DNA of 64,000 nucleotides from CAZCTC01 sp964501335 (GCA_964501335.1 CAZCTC010000032.1:18351-82350); one strand, 5' to 3'. Positions 18,290-27,224 are shown, counted from the stretch's first letter. Numbers and translations are program-made. Notes: generated by a model not told the origin, from the letters alone.

Positions 18290-19237
18290 GTGGGACGTTA
18301 TATTTTACGCCGGGCCATTTCTTTGCTGCCCGTTTTCTTCCTGATGACCATCATTGTCTTTGCCATCATCCGGATGGTCCCTGGTGATCCCATTGACGTA
18401 ATGTACGGCACTGAGGGCATGGATGAAATACAGCGCGAAGCGCTGCGTCAGGAGATGGGACTGGACCAGCCACTGATTGTCCAATACGGCGGGTGGCTGT
18501 GGCGCGCCATGCAGGGAGATATGGGACGTTCCTACCGTTACCACATTCCGGTGATGGAACTGGTGCTGCAACGCCTGCCGGCCACCTTGCTGCTTTCGAT
18601 TACCGCCCTCGCCCTATCCGTCATCATTGCCATCCCGCTCGGCCTGATCGCAGCGACCCGGCGCAACAGCTGGGGAGACTTCAGCGCGATGGTCTTCGCC
18701 ATTCTGGGCATCTCGCTGCCCAGTTTCTGGTCGGGGATCATGCTGACCCTCATCTTTGCCGTTATGCTGAAATGGTTACCCTCGATCAATTACATTTCCC
18801 CACTGGATAATCCCATCGAAGCGCTGCGGCACCTCGTCCTGCCGGCCGTCACTCTGGGCTGGTCTCTCGCCGGCACGACCACCCGGCTTACCCGCTCTTC
18901 AGTTCTGGAAGAATTGAGCAAAGATTATGTCCGCACGGCCCGCAGCAAAGGGCTCTCCGAGCCCGTAGTAGTCATCAAGCATGCGCTGCGCAATGCGATG
19001 ATCCCCACTCTGACGATGATCGGATTGCAGCTGGGCTTCCTCTTCAGTGGAGCGGTGGTGGTAGAAGTGGTTTTTGCCTGGCAAGGCATTGGGCAATTGC
19101 TGGTCGAGAGCATTCTGTCGCGCGATTATCCGGTGGTGCAAGGAGTGATTTTAATTGTAGCGGCGATGGTGGTGCTGGTCAATTTGATGGTGGATTTTAT
19201 GTATACGGCATTGGACCCGCGCATACGGCTGACATAG
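18290..19237 (+). CDS. Dipeptide/oligopeptide ABC transporter permease, DppB type
   Basis: 315 residues. The opening RYILRRAISLLPVFFLMTI and the EAL-type loop (RTARSKGLSEPVVVIKHALRNA) are typical of DppB/OppB inner-membrane permeases; about six membrane helices. Start is GTG 18290 with a weak AAAGGG. With the binding protein and DppC-type permease downstream it should import peptides or related solutes. ATPase subunits are not in this window. Confidence 0.92.
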   Translation: MGRYILRRAISLLPVFFLMTIIVFAIIRMVPGDPIDVMYGTEGMDEIQREALRQEMGLDQPLIVQYGGWLWRAMQGDMGRSYRYHIPVMELVLQRLPATLLLSITALALSVIIAIPLGLIAATRRNSWGDFSAMVFAILGISLPSFWSGIMLTLIFAVMLKWLPSINYISPLDNPIEALRHLVLPAVTLGWSLAGTTTRLTRSSVLEELSKDYVRTARSKGLSEPVVVIKHALRNAMIPTLTMIGLQLGFLFSGAVVVEVVFAWQGIGQLLVESILSRDYPVVQGVILIVAAMVVLVNLMVDFMYTALDPRIRLT

Positions 19238-19240
19238 TAA

Positions 19241-19281
19241 TTTTATTTTTTCGCGCTGCCTTCGGCGGCGCGAAAAAAATA
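19241..19281 (+). terminator. CUUCGG-loop hairpin between permease and binding protein
   Basis: TTTTATTTTTTCGCGC pairs with GCGCGAAAAAAATAAAA across a C(UUCG)G-type loop. A second small UUCG hairpin (CCGCC-TTCG-GGCGG) lies at 19299-19312. In solute-binding protein operons such hairpins often protect or terminate part of the message; here they could set a different level for the lipoprotein. Confidence 0.65.
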
Positions 19282-19349
19282 AAAAAATTGTGGCCTTTCC
19301 GCCTTCGGGCGGGTTATCCAACATATCTCACGAGGAGGTTTTGATTCCT

Positions 19350-20996
19350 ATGAAATCCGCATCTGCAAGGAACCTGTGGCTCTTGTTGCTGTTGGCTGCA
19401 CTGGCATTGAATGCGTGCGGCACTCCTGCTCCCACAACTCCGCCTACGGCTGCTCCTACCACTCCGCCCACGGCTACCCTCGAACCGGCAACAACCGAAC
19501 CTGAAACGATCCAACCCACGGAAGCAGCCACGCCCAAGCCCGGCGGAACCCTCATTTTTGGGATGAAAGAAGATATCACTTCGATGGATCCCCTCAAAGC
19601 CATTCAATACGGTGATATCCGACTCAATGTCCTGGTAGCCCAGCAACTGGTAGCGCCGGATCGCAACGGCAAGTTCGTGGGCGTATTGGCAGAAAGCTGG
19701 GAAACTTCGGCCGACGGCACCAGCTGGGTTTTCCACCTGCGCCAGGGCATCAAGTTTCACAATGGGCAGGAAATGACCTCCGATGATGTCAAATGGATCT
19801 TTGACCGCATTCTGGATGAAAAGGCGGGCGCCGCGATGCGCACCACCTTCAGCGGTATCGGATTGACCACTGAAGTGGTGGATAAATACACCGTCCGCTT
19901 CAACATCCAAAGCGGCATCGGGCCCTTCCTGAGCTACATGGCACTGCTCAATCGGCCGGCCATCATCCACCGCGATTCCTACAATGAAGACGGCTCGGTC
20001 ACCACGATCATCGGCACCGGCCCCTTTATGATGGACAGCAGCAAACCCGGGGATTCCTACACCCTGAAACGCTTCCCCGACTACTGGAAACCGGGCGAAC
20101 CGCTGCTCGACGGCGTCGTACTGAAGGTCATCACCGATCCGACCTCCCGGCTCAATGCCCTGCGCACCGGCGAAGTCGATATGACGGAAGACCTGCCGAT
20201 CGCCGAAGTCAAGGATCTCGTCGTCAATCCCGATCCCAATTTCATCGTGTCGGTCTATTATTTCAACTCCGGCGAACGGCTGGTCATGAATACCACCCGG
20301 GCCCCCTTCTCCGATAAGAATGCCCGGCTGGCCGTGGAATATGCCTTCGACCGCGAACAGTACAACGAGGCAGTCTTCTTCGGACTGGGTCAGGTCCACA
20401 ACCAGCCCTTCGTCCCCGACGACATCTGGTCCCTGGATGTCCCCATGATCGAGCCGGATCTGGCCAAGGCCAAAGAATACTTCGCGGCCGCCAATCTCAC
20501 CGAAGGGACCAAGATCAAGATGTTGGTGATGCCCAACCAGAAAGACCGCGCCGAAGTGATCCAGGCGCTGCTCAGCCAGGTGGGCTTCGAGGTGGAATAT
20601 GACATGGTCGATTCCGCAGCCTGGACCAGCAAAGGCAAAGAATACGACTACGATCTGCTGTTGGGGACGATGACCGGGATTTTCGATCCCGACCGGCCCT
20701 ACGGCTATCTGACCAAAGCCAGCGGCAGCAACTGGCTGGTCGGCGGCTATGATTCCGAGGCGATGAATGCCCTGTTGACCACCGGCCGCGCCCAGCCTGA
20801 TCCGGAAAACCGGAAGGTCATCTACACGCAGGTCTTGCAGTTGATTCAGGACGATGCGGCCACGCTCTATCTGTTGGGGTTGCCCTGGGTGGAAGCATGG
20901 CGCAGCGATGTGAAGGGTTACAGCACGGGCAATGCGCCGACGCTGATGATGATGGATGGTTCTACCGGGCTCAATGTGACCTGGTTGGATCGGTAG
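19350..20996 (+). CDS. Peptide ABC transporter substrate-binding lipoprotein (SBP family 5)
   Basis: 548 residues. Signal sequence LLLLLAALALNAC gives a lipobox with the lipidated Cys at residue 23, followed by a Pro/Thr-rich linker of about 40 residues that spaces the domain from the membrane. The body is a family 5 solute-binding protein (ESWETSADGTSWVFHLRQGI, then HNGQEMTSDDVKW). It binds the peptide or other substrate outside the cell. GAGGAGG at 19332-19338 supports ATG 19350. Its place between the two permease genes, with its own hairpins on each side, is unusual but coherent. Confidence 0.93.
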   Translation: MKSASARNLWLLLLLAALALNACGTPAPTTPPTAAPTTPPTATLEPATTEPETIQPTEAATPKPGGTLIFGMKEDITSMDPLKAIQYGDIRLNVLVAQQLVAPDRNGKFVGVLAESWETSADGTSWVFHLRQGIKFHNGQEMTSDDVKWIFDRILDEKAGAAMRTTFSGIGLTTEVVDKYTVRFNIQSGIGPFLSYMALLNRPAIIHRDSYNEDGSVTTIIGTGPFMMDSSKPGDSYTLKRFPDYWKPGEPLLDGVVLKVITDPTSRLNALRTGEVDMTEDLPIAEVKDLVVNPDPNFIVSVYYFNSGERLVMNTTRAPFSDKNARLAVEYAFDREQYNEAVFFGLGQVHNQPFVPDDIWSLDVPMIEPDLAKAKEYFAAANLTEGTKIKMLVMPNQKDRAEVIQALLSQVGFEVEYDMVDSAAWTSKGKEYDYDLLLGTMTGIFDPDRPYGYLTKASGSNWLVGGYDSEAMNALLTTGRAQPDPENRKVIYTQVLQLIQDDAATLYLLGLPWVEAWRSDVKGYSTGNAPTLMMMDGSTGLNVTWLDR

Positions 20997-21008
20997 TTTT
21001 TGCATTCT

Positions 21009-21040
21009 GTGCGCCGTCCCCGCCGGCGGGGACGGCGCAC
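21009..21040 (+). terminator. 32-bp perfect GC palindrome after binding-protein gene
   Basis: GTGCGCCGTCCCCGCC is followed directly by its complement, 12 bases past the stop. A T-run comes about 10 bases later, so termination is plausible but the spacing is loose. Confidence 0.5.
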
Positions 21041-21080
21041 GGGTCGGATATTTTTCTGCTGTGCAGCCGCGATTTTAACG

Positions 21081-21160
21081 TCCCGCCTAGGGTTCTTTTT
21101 CTGTGAGATACGACGCGCGGTGCGAAGCAGGAGGAGAGAATTTTTTATTTGAGTTTTTTC
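21081..21160 (+). repeat. Dispersed hairpin repeat, copy 11, hairpin lost
   Basis: Head CGTCCCGCCTAGGG and the GCGAAGCAGG linker variant are present, followed by TTTTTTATT, but the terminal stem-loop is missing. Confidence 0.55.
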
Positions 21161-21225
21161 TCCTGCTTTTCCGGGCAGACGCATTGGTCGGATATTTTAC
21201 AGCTGCGCAGCCGGAATTTTTAACG

Positions 21226-21340
21226 TCCCGACTAGGGTTCTTTTCCGGTAAGATACGACGCGCGGTGCGAAGCAGGGAGAGAGTTTTTTATTGATAGTTT
21301 CGGCGGCTTCAGAAAGCCGCCGAAACTATGGGCTTTTTTC
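21226..21340 (+). repeat. Dispersed hairpin repeat, copy 12
   Basis: Head TCCCGACTAGGG; perfect stem ATAGTTTCGGCGGCTT (21294-21309), loop CAGA, return 21314-21329, then GGGCTTTTTTC. The arms belong to a second sequence class (GCGGCTT instead of GCGCAT) but keep the 16-bp length and loop. Confidence 0.75.
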
Positions 21341-21379
21341 CCAGACTAACCACACAGGTCGAAATAAAATTTCATAAAT

Positions 21380-22267
21380 ATGACAACCAAACTGACTTCA
21401 GCAAATTCAACCATGCCCCAGGCCCCCAATGAGGCAAAGCGCTTTATCGCGCGTCTGCTACGCCACCGGCTGGCCGTCATCGGGCTGATCCTCAGTTCCC
21501 TGGTCCTGCTGGTCGCACTCTTCGCTCCGCTGCTGGCGCCCTATGACCCGTTAGCATTGAATATTCCACAACGGCTTCAGCCGCCGGGTGCAGATCACTG
21601 GATGGGAACCGATCACCTGGGACGAGACATCCTCTCGCGGGTGATCTATGGAGCGCGAATTTCGCTGCAAGTGAGCGTGGTTTCGGTGGCCCTGGGCAGC
21701 CTGATCGGCCTGATCATCGGAGCCGCAGCCGGCTATCTGGGACGCCTTACCGATGCCGTCCTGATGAGCCTGATGGATGCCCTCTATGCCTTTCCGGCCA
21801 TCCTGCTGGCGCTGGCGCTGGTAACCGCCTTCCAGCCCGGCATCATCACCGTGATGACCGCCATCGCCATCGTCAGAATCCCTATTTTTGCCCGAACCGT
21901 CCGCGCCTCCGTGATGGCTGAACGAGAGATGGATTATGTCATCGCCTCCCGGGCGCTGGGCCAATCCGAATTGATGATCCTGATCCGCCATATCCTGCCC
22001 AACATCCTGGCTCCGCTGATCATCGTCACCACCACCTATTTCGCCACCGCCATCGTCGTCGAGGCCTCACTGAGCTTCCTGGGCCTGGGCGTCCCGCCAC
22101 CCGCGGCCAGCTGGGGCGTCATGCTCAACGACGGCCGGCGTTTTATGGAAGCCACGCCCCATGTCGTCATCTTTCCAGGGATCGCCATCTCGCTAACCGT
22201 CTTGGGATTCAATTTATTGGGTGAAGGGCTGCGCGATGTGCTGGACCCCCGGCTGAAGAACCTGTGA
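21380..22267 (+). CDS. Dipeptide/oligopeptide ABC transporter permease, DppC type
   Basis: 295 residues. Typical DppC features: an N-terminal helix after LRHRLAVIGLI, the loop LAPYDPLALNIPQRL then HWMGTDHLGRDILSR, and the EAL-type segment DYVIASRALGQSELMILIRH. It pairs with the DppB-type permease at 18290. Its TGA overlaps the start of the peptidase gene (GTGA at 22264-22267), which implies translational coupling. Confidence 0.93.
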   Translation: MTTKLTSANSTMPQAPNEAKRFIARLLRHRLAVIGLILSSLVLLVALFAPLLAPYDPLALNIPQRLQPPGADHWMGTDHLGRDILSRVIYGARISLQVSVVSVALGSLIGLIIGAAAGYLGRLTDAVLMSLMDALYAFPAILLALALVTAFQPGIITVMTAIAIVRIPIFARTVRASVMAEREMDYVIASRALGQSELMILIRHILPNILAPLIIVTTTYFATAIVVEASLSFLGLGVPPPAASWGVMLNDGRRFMEATPHVVIFPGIAISLTVLGFNLLGEGLRDVLDPRLKNL

Positions 22268-23406
22268 ACCTTATTGAATTCTGTCGGACTCTGATCCGGC
22301 ACCCGAGCCCCCCCGGAGAAGAAAAGGGAGTCGCAGAGGCAGTCCAGGCGCAGATGGCGGCCCTGGGCTACGATAAGATCACCGTCGATGCCTGGGGCAA
22401 CGTCCTCGGCGAACGCAGGGGCAGCCGACCGGGCCCCACCCTGATGCTGGAAGCGCACATGGACGTGGTCCCTGCGCCGGAGCCGGAAAGCTGGCAACAT
22501 CCCCCCTTTGCCGCCGATAGCGACGGCACACGGCTGTGGGGCCGGGGAGCGGCCGACACCAAAGGGTCGCTGGCCGCCATCGTCCAGGCCGCCGGGAAGA
22601 TGCGGGCAGAAGAAATCCGGGGGCGCGTACTCGTGCTGGCCTCGGTCTGTGAAGAGACATTGACTGGAGCCGCCGTGGGGCAGGTCCTGGACCGGGAAGC
22701 GGTCGATTGCTTTATCACCGGCGAACCGACAAGCCTGCGACCGGGCATTGCCCAAAAGGGACGTTATTCGATCCAACTGGAAGCCCACGGACACAGCGCT
22801 CACACCTCGCGGCCGGAACTGGGCGACAACGCCATCTACAAGATGATACGAGCCGTCGAATTGCTGCGCGCACTCCCCCGTCCCGAAGATCCCGAACTGG
22901 GACGCGGCCTCCTGGAATTGACCGAAATGGTCTCCGAACCGTTGCCGGGGACCACCTGTGTCCCGCACGGCTGCCGGGCCCGTATGATCGGACGCACCCT
23001 CCCCGAAGAGCCCCTCCCCCAGGTCCTGGAAACGCTGCGCGCCGCGCTGGCCGCCCTCGAAGGGCTATCGCTGGAACCGGCCGTACTGGAACAGCAGACC
23101 TGGACCGGCGAGCGGCTGAAGATGGCCGACCTGCTGCCGGGCTGGCGCACTCCAGCCGGCGATGAATGGAGCGAGCGACTGCTGGCAGGAATTGCCGCCG
23201 CCGGGATCGAGGCACAGCGCTGGGCGGCGCCATGTGGGACCAATGCCTCGGCGGCAGCGGCACGCGGCATTCCGGCTTTTATTTTCGGGCCGGGGTCGTT
23301 GGAGCAGGCGCATACAGTGGATGAATGGGTGGATGTGACAGAACTGGTGAAGGCGGAAGAGGCTTTCCGGAAAATCACAATTTACATTTTGGCGATACAT
23401 CGGTAG
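22264..23406 (+). CDS. M20-family metallopeptidase/deacylase
   Basis: 380 residues of the ArgE/DapE/CPG2 type. Metal and catalytic signatures are present: LEAHMDVVP, GRGAADTKGSLAA and the glutamate pair in CEETLTG, plus the C-terminal CGTNAS and GPGSLEQAHTVDEWV with the last metal-binding His. It would hydrolyse an amide bond of a small peptide or N-acyl amino acid in the cytoplasm. Overlap with the permease gene suggests it processes what the transporter brings in; the substrate is not deducible. Start GTG 22264. Confidence 0.88.
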   Translation: MNLIEFCRTLIRHPSPPGEEKGVAEAVQAQMAALGYDKITVDAWGNVLGERRGSRPGPTLMLEAHMDVVPAPEPESWQHPPFAADSDGTRLWGRGAADTKGSLAAIVQAAGKMRAEEIRGRVLVLASVCEETLTGAAVGQVLDREAVDCFITGEPTSLRPGIAQKGRYSIQLEAHGHSAHTSRPELGDNAIYKMIRAVELLRALPRPEDPELGRGLLELTEMVSEPLPGTTCVPHGCRARMIGRTLPEEPLPQVLETLRAALAALEGLSLEPAVLEQQTWTGERLKMADLLPGWRTPAGDEWSERLLAGIAAAGIEAQRWAAPCGTNASAAAARGIPAFIFGPGSLEQAHTVDEWVDVTELVKAEEAFRKITIYILAIHR

Positions 23407-23423
23407 CCCCCAGCCTTGCAACG

Positions 23424-23538
23424 TCCCGCACACGGCACTTTCCCCGCAAGGCACGCCGCGCTGGATAGGAAGAGAGAGTTATTTTTTATTCCTATTTTCG
23501 GCGGCTTCAGAAAGCCGCCGAAAATAGGGGCTTTTTTC
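23424..23538 (+). repeat. Dispersed hairpin repeat, copy 13
   Basis: Head TCCCGCACACGG begins 15 bases after the peptidase stop; perfect stem CTATTTTCGGCGGCTT (23492-23507), loop CAGA, return 23512-23527, then GGGGCTTTTTT. Well placed to terminate the transporter operon. Confidence 0.75.
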
Positions 23539-23560
23539 CAGACTCACCGCACAGGGTCGA

Positions 23561-23620
23561 GGTTTTTTGTTTATGTTTTCGCGCGCATAAGAATGCGCGC
23601 GAAAACATGGATTTTTTCCC
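23561..23620 (+). repeat. Dispersed hairpin repeat, copy 14, hairpin only
   Basis: TTTTTTGTTT then a perfect stem ATGTTTTCGCGCGCAT (23573-23588), loop AAGA, return 23593-23608, then GGATTTTTTCC. The head is absent. Confidence 0.65.
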
Positions 23621-23650
23621 GGCGCCTTTGCGGTGAGTTCTGAGTGAACT

Positions 23651-24574
23651 ATGCGGTACGGCCAAATTTCTTATCAATCAAAGGAACCATCCTTGCAACT
23701 TCACCGTAACGGCTATCTTCTGGTGCTGCTGGCAGCGATTTTCTGGGGAACGATCGGGCTCTTTTACAATGCGCTGATGAGCTATGGACTATCACCGCTG
23801 GCCGTGGTTTTCTGGCGGGCCACCCTGACCGCCGTCGCCATCTTTGCCTTCGAACTGGCAAGGCATCGACGGCTACCCTTGCCGCAACGGGGAGATTGGC
23901 CGCTCTTTCTGGCCTTTGGAGCCGTCGGAGTGGCAGCCTTCTATGCGATCTACATCTATGCCATCTCCCTGGTAGGAATGGGTGTGGCGGCCGTCTTGAT
24001 GTACACCGCCCCGGCCTGGGTCACATTGGCCGGAGTGCTTTTTCTCAAAGAACGATTCACCCCCATCAAGGGGACAGCGCTGCTGCTGGCCATTGCAGGC
24101 TGCGCCCTGATCAGTCGCATCTATAATGTAGGAGGAGCCCATTTCAGCGTAATCGGACTGCTGGCCGGGCTGGGCACCGGCCTGGCTTACGGGCTCTACA
24201 TCCTCTTCGGCAAGGCCGCCGCAGAACGCCGTTATTCCCCCAACCTGACCCTGGCCTATGCGCTGGGAATCGGAGCGCTCTGCCTGGCGCCGTTCCAGCC
24301 GGCGGCGGAGATTGCGCAGGCCCTGACCACCCCGACCCTGCTGCTCTGGTTGATCGCGCTGGCGTTGATTCCGACCGTCGGCGGCGGGATTGCGTTCAAT
24401 GCCGGGCTGCGCTATCTGCCGGCCAGCAATGCCAGCATTGTGGCAACGCTGGAGCCGGTGGTCGCGATGGTTTTGGGCTGGGCCGTGATGCATGAACAGC
24501 TGGAACTATGGCAGCTGTTGGGGGCGGGGTTGATTCTGACGGCGGTGGTGCTGTTACAAAAGAAGAATTTGTAA
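23651..24574 (+). CDS. EamA/DMT-family transporter
   Basis: 307 residues with ten predicted membrane helices in two EamA repeats (GYLLVLLAAIFWGTIG; second repeat begins near GLLAGLGTGLAYGLYILFG and ends in ATLEPVVAMVLGW, the usual EamA signature). A likely small-metabolite exporter of the inner membrane; substrate unknown. ATG 23651 has no clear ribosome site; TTG 23693, with AAAGGA 7 bases before it and followed by the typical N-terminus, may be the true start. Confidence 0.88.
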   Translation: MRYGQISYQSKEPSLQLHRNGYLLVLLAAIFWGTIGLFYNALMSYGLSPLAVVFWRATLTAVAIFAFELARHRRLPLPQRGDWPLFLAFGAVGVAAFYAIYIYAISLVGMGVAAVLMYTAPAWVTLAGVLFLKERFTPIKGTALLLAIAGCALISRIYNVGGAHFSVIGLLAGLGTGLAYGLYILFGKAAAERRYSPNLTLAYALGIGALCLAPFQPAAEIAQALTTPTLLLWLIALALIPTVGGGIAFNAGLRYLPASNASIVATLEPVVAMVLGWAVMHEQLELWQLLGAGLILTAVVLLQKKNL

Positions 24575-24576
24575 CG

Positions 24577-24688
24577 TCCTGCAAATGGCGCTTTCCCTGT
24601 AAGGTACGACGCGCGGGATGGGTAGAGAGTTATTTTTTATTCATATTTTCGGCGGCTTCAGAAAGCCGCCGAAAATATGGTTTTTTTC
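24577..24688 (+). repeat. Dispersed hairpin repeat, copy 15
   Basis: Head TCCTGCA pairs with GCGGGA by a G-U; perfect stem ATATTTTCGGCGGCTT (24643-24658), loop CAGA, return 24663-24678, then GGTTTTTTTCC. It follows the DMT gene by 2 bases. Confidence 0.75.
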
Positions 24689-24712
24689 CCAGAATAACCG
24701 CACAGGTTGAGA

Positions 24713-24770
24713 GTTTTTTTGTTTATGTTTTCGTGCACATCAGGATGCGCACGAAAACATGGGCTTTTTC
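24713..24770 (+). repeat. Dispersed hairpin repeat, copy 16, hairpin only
   Basis: T-rich lead, stem 24725-24740 with 24745-24760 (one mismatch, loop CAGG), then GGGCTTTTTCC. It lies just outside the end of the convergent gene at 24786. This is the last copy seen in the window. Confidence 0.65.
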
Positions 24771-24785
24771 CACGCACTGGAAAAG

Positions 24786-25340
24786 TCAAAAAAGCAACAG
24801 GATTATCGCGGAACTGACCGGCAGGCCCAGCAGGGCTGCAATCAAACTATAAGCCACAAGAGCCAGAAAGAAACAGATCGCCATGATTTGCACCAACGCC
24901 CATAAAAAGATCACCCCCAAAAAGATCAAAAAGAGCGTTTCCCAAAAAGTCAAAGGAGTGGAGAAAAGCGCCGGAAGATAGGAAGAACCGGGACGGGCCG
25001 GATTGTAAATCACTTCGACCGGATTGCCGGGATCGAGATCATGAGGGGAAGTCAACGTAGAAACACCGCGATCGTATTGCTTATCCACGGAATAACGATA
25101 GGAAATCCGATGCGTACGATACCAGGTATGGCGGGTAATCATTCCCATCACAGAGTTTCCAGTCTCCAGCGTGCGCTTAACCCGCCATAAACGCCAAAAG
25201 AAGAGCGCCAATCCCAGGGGAGCAAAAATGATACAAACAAAAAGCGCAGTGTAACTTAGAGCATCCACCACCATGATCTTAAAAATGGAAAACTTACGAA
25301 CAATCGACCCTGCAGCCCCACGCCACGATTGACTATCCAT
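24786..25340 (-). CDS. DUF3592-like membrane protein
   Basis: 184 residues. A membrane helix near residues 30-50, an extracytoplasmic-looking beta segment with the pattern G-I-----T-YRTHRISYRYSVD--YDRG----P-----G-PVEVIYNPARPGSS (DUF3592-like), then two more hydrophobic helices. Function unknown. ATG 25340 follows GGGAGG. It is divergent from the lipoprotein gene at 25532. Confidence 0.7.
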   Translation of the reverse strand: MDSQSWRGAAGSIVRKFSIFKIMVVDALSYTALFVCIIFAPLGLALFFWRLWRVKRTLETGNSVMGMITRHTWYRTHRISYRYSVDKQYDRGVSTLTSPHDLDPGNPVEVIYNPARPGSSYLPALFSTPLTFWETLFLIFLGVIFLWALVQIMAICFFLALVAYSLIAALLGLPVSSAIILLLF

Positions 25341-25470
25341 CAAAGCCTCCCTGAATTAAATTCTTAGCACGGACACATTGTATCTCACCTCAATGAGACT
25401 ATCGAGGCTGGGATCAAGATCGGCCGAACAGGTCAAAATTGATCATCCATACTCACTATTATAGTCAAAG

Positions 25471-25497
25471 TTGCCGATCTCCCAATCGTGCTATAAT
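25471..25497 (+). promoter_or_regulatory. Candidate promoter of lipoprotein operon
   Basis: TTGCCG (25471-25476), 15 bases, TATAAT (25492-25497), 35 bases before ATG 25532. The spacer is short by about two bases but the -10 is perfect. Confidence 0.5.
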
Positions 25498-25531
25498 GGT
25501 TAGAGATAACGCTCAAGGCGAGGCAAAATCT

Positions 25532-25945
25532 ATGCAGATACGCAAAACCCGGCATGCATTGGTAGTCCTCCTCAGTATCCTTCTACTGATCAGCAATGGA
25601 TGCAAATCCGATCCCAACGAAACCTTTATCCAGGGAGAATGGTTCTCTCTCGATGAACACCTGGGCGGCATCCCGGGCGAAAAAGATCAGGAAGACTCTA
25701 TATTTTTCGATCGCGGTGTATACAGCGAAAGCGGCTGTTGCTATATCGAATATCAGGAAAAAGGAGATTACCGCATCATCGAAAGCACCGATAACGAATT
25801 GACCCTGGAACTGTCCAATCGCGACGGCCATATCGGCGGGATTCTCGTCGATCGGGATGCCACCGTTCAAATTAAGATCCTGATCGATCGCGATGCCGAT
25901 ACAATTCGGGTCAATCGTACTACTTACGAACGCGTTGAACCTTAA
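25532..25945 (+). CDS. Small exported, probable lipoprotein of unknown function
   Basis: 137 residues. N-terminal signal (ALVVLLSILLLISNGC) ends in a plausible though not classical lipobox Cys. The mature part is acidic with a beta-rich pattern (IQGEWFSLDEH..., IFFDRGVYSES, YRIIESTDNELTLEL), reminiscent of lipocalin-like small lipoproteins that describe a 'new size/weight' fold, but I cannot name the family. ATG 25532 is chosen for the signal peptide; followed 13 bases on by a small membrane protein. Confidence 0.7.
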   Translation: MQIRKTRHALVVLLSILLLISNGCKSDPNETFIQGEWFSLDEHLGGIPGEKDQEDSIFFDRGVYSESGCCYIEYQEKGDYRIIESTDNELTLELSNRDGHIGGILVDRDATVQIKILIDRDADTIRVNRTTYERVEP

Positions 25946-25958
25946 AGGAGATTTTTTG

Positions 25959-26183
25959 ATGTCTGATTCCAAACGTCCTATTCCGTGGATCTTACGGCCA
26001 TTTGTCGCCCTCTGGGAACTGATCGCCTGGATTATCACCATCACCGGACGATTGGTCGCCGCCATTCTGGGAGGAGTCTTGATGCTGGCAGGCATTATAG
26101 CCACCCTGACCATCGTCGGCGCCGTAATCGGCATCCCCCTGTTTATCCTGGGATTGTTGCTCTGTATTCGAGCTCTGGTATAA
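25959..26183 (+). CDS. Small two-helix membrane protein
   Basis: 74 residues with two hydrophobic helices (about 12-35 and 38-70) rich in Gly and Ile. AAAGGAG at 25944-25950 sits 8 bases before ATG 25959. Probably co-transcribed with the lipoprotein before it. No known function. Confidence 0.75.
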   Translation: MSDSKRPIPWILRPFVALWELIAWIITITGRLVAAILGGVLMLAGIIATLTIVGAVIGIPLFILGLLLCIRALV

Positions 26184-26201
26184 GGAAAACAACAGCCGCC
26201 A

Positions 26202-27224
26202 ATGCCACAAATCGAGATCTATCGCACCCCTGCCGGCTTCGAAAAGCTGGCCTCAGAATGGAACCACCTGGTCCAAAATAGTCACTCCAATTCCATCTTT
26301 ATGACTCTGGAATGGCAACGCACCTGGTGGCAGCAGCTCGGTGAAGGAGAACTCTGTCTGATCGCGGTGCGCCACGAAAACGGCAACTTGATAGGGTTAG
26401 CCCCTCTGTTTTCAGGACCGGATGAAAAGTTTCGTTACACATTGAAGATTGTCGGCAGCAAGGATCTCTCGGATTATCTGGATTGGATTGTGGCGCCAGG
26501 AAAGGAAAAAGAAGTCTATAACGCCATCTTAAAAGCCCTCCTGACCCGATCTGAAATTCCCGGCTGGGAAGCGCTCTCTTTATGCAACCTGCCGGAAAAT
26601 TCCCCCACTCTGGAATTCCTGCCCATACTGGCACGCAATCATGGATTAGTAAGCGAGCAAAGCCTCGACGATAACTGTCCCATCATTCCGCTGCCAACCA
26701 ATTGGGACGCTTATCTCAACCAACTGAACAAAAAGCAGCGCCATGAACTGCAACGCAAGTTACGCCGCAGCACCGACCTGACATGCTCGATCGCGGACTC
26801 GGAAGAAGGTCTGGAAAACGGCCTCGCTATCCTTATCAATCTGATGGAAAAAAGCCAACCCGAAAAAGCCGCCTTTATCCAAGATATCCGCCACCGAACT
26901 TTTTTTCAAACCGTCAGTCAGGAACTGGCGACTCAAGGATGGCTAAAGATTTATATCCTGAACACCCCAGACAGAGCTGTGGCTGCTTACCTGACCTTCC
27001 CATACAACCGACGGCTTTTGATTTACAATTCCGGCTTCGATCCAAACTATGCAGCCCAAAGCCCGGGAATTACGCTGGGAGCCCATCTGATCCGCCAGGC
27101 CATCGAGAATGGTTTAGAAATTGTAGACTTTATGCGCGGAACAGAAAGCTACAAATACGATCTGGGCGGGATCGACACCAGCGTCAAGCGATTGAGATTA
27201 ATCCGAGTCCTGGCGCGAATCTAA
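26202..27224 (+). CDS. CelD/BcsL-type GNAT acyltransferase
   Basis: 340 residues in the BioF2-like/CelD family: IFMTLEWQRTWWQQLG near residue 35, IGLAPLF after a short beta strand, a basic KKQRHELQRKLRR helix near 175, and a C-terminal GNAT half (AAYLTFPYNRRLLIYNSGFDPNYA, then FMRGTESYKYDLGG). Members transfer acyl groups in polysaccharide or cell-surface metabolism; the acceptor here is unknown. Only a weak ribosome site is visible before ATG 26202. Confidence 0.85.
   Translation: MPQIEIYRTPAGFEKLASEWNHLVQNSHSNSIFMTLEWQRTWWQQLGEGELCLIAVRHENGNLIGLAPLFSGPDEKFRYTLKIVGSKDLSDYLDWIVAPGKEKEVYNAILKALLTRSEIPGWEALSLCNLPENSPTLEFLPILARNHGLVSEQSLDDNCPIIPLPTNWDAYLNQLNKKQRHELQRKLRRSTDLTCSIADSEEGLENGLAILINLMEKSQPEKAAFIQDIRHRTFFQTVSQELATQGWLKIYILNTPDRAVAAYLTFPYNRRLLIYNSGFDPNYAAQSPGITLGAHLIRQAIENGLEIVDFMRGTESYKYDLGGIDTSVKRLRLIRVLARI

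Noticed and set aside
19314..21005. 563-codon minus-strand frame opposite the substrate-binding protein
   Set aside because: Fully antisense to a clear family 5 binding lipoprotein; composition is that of a shadow frame.
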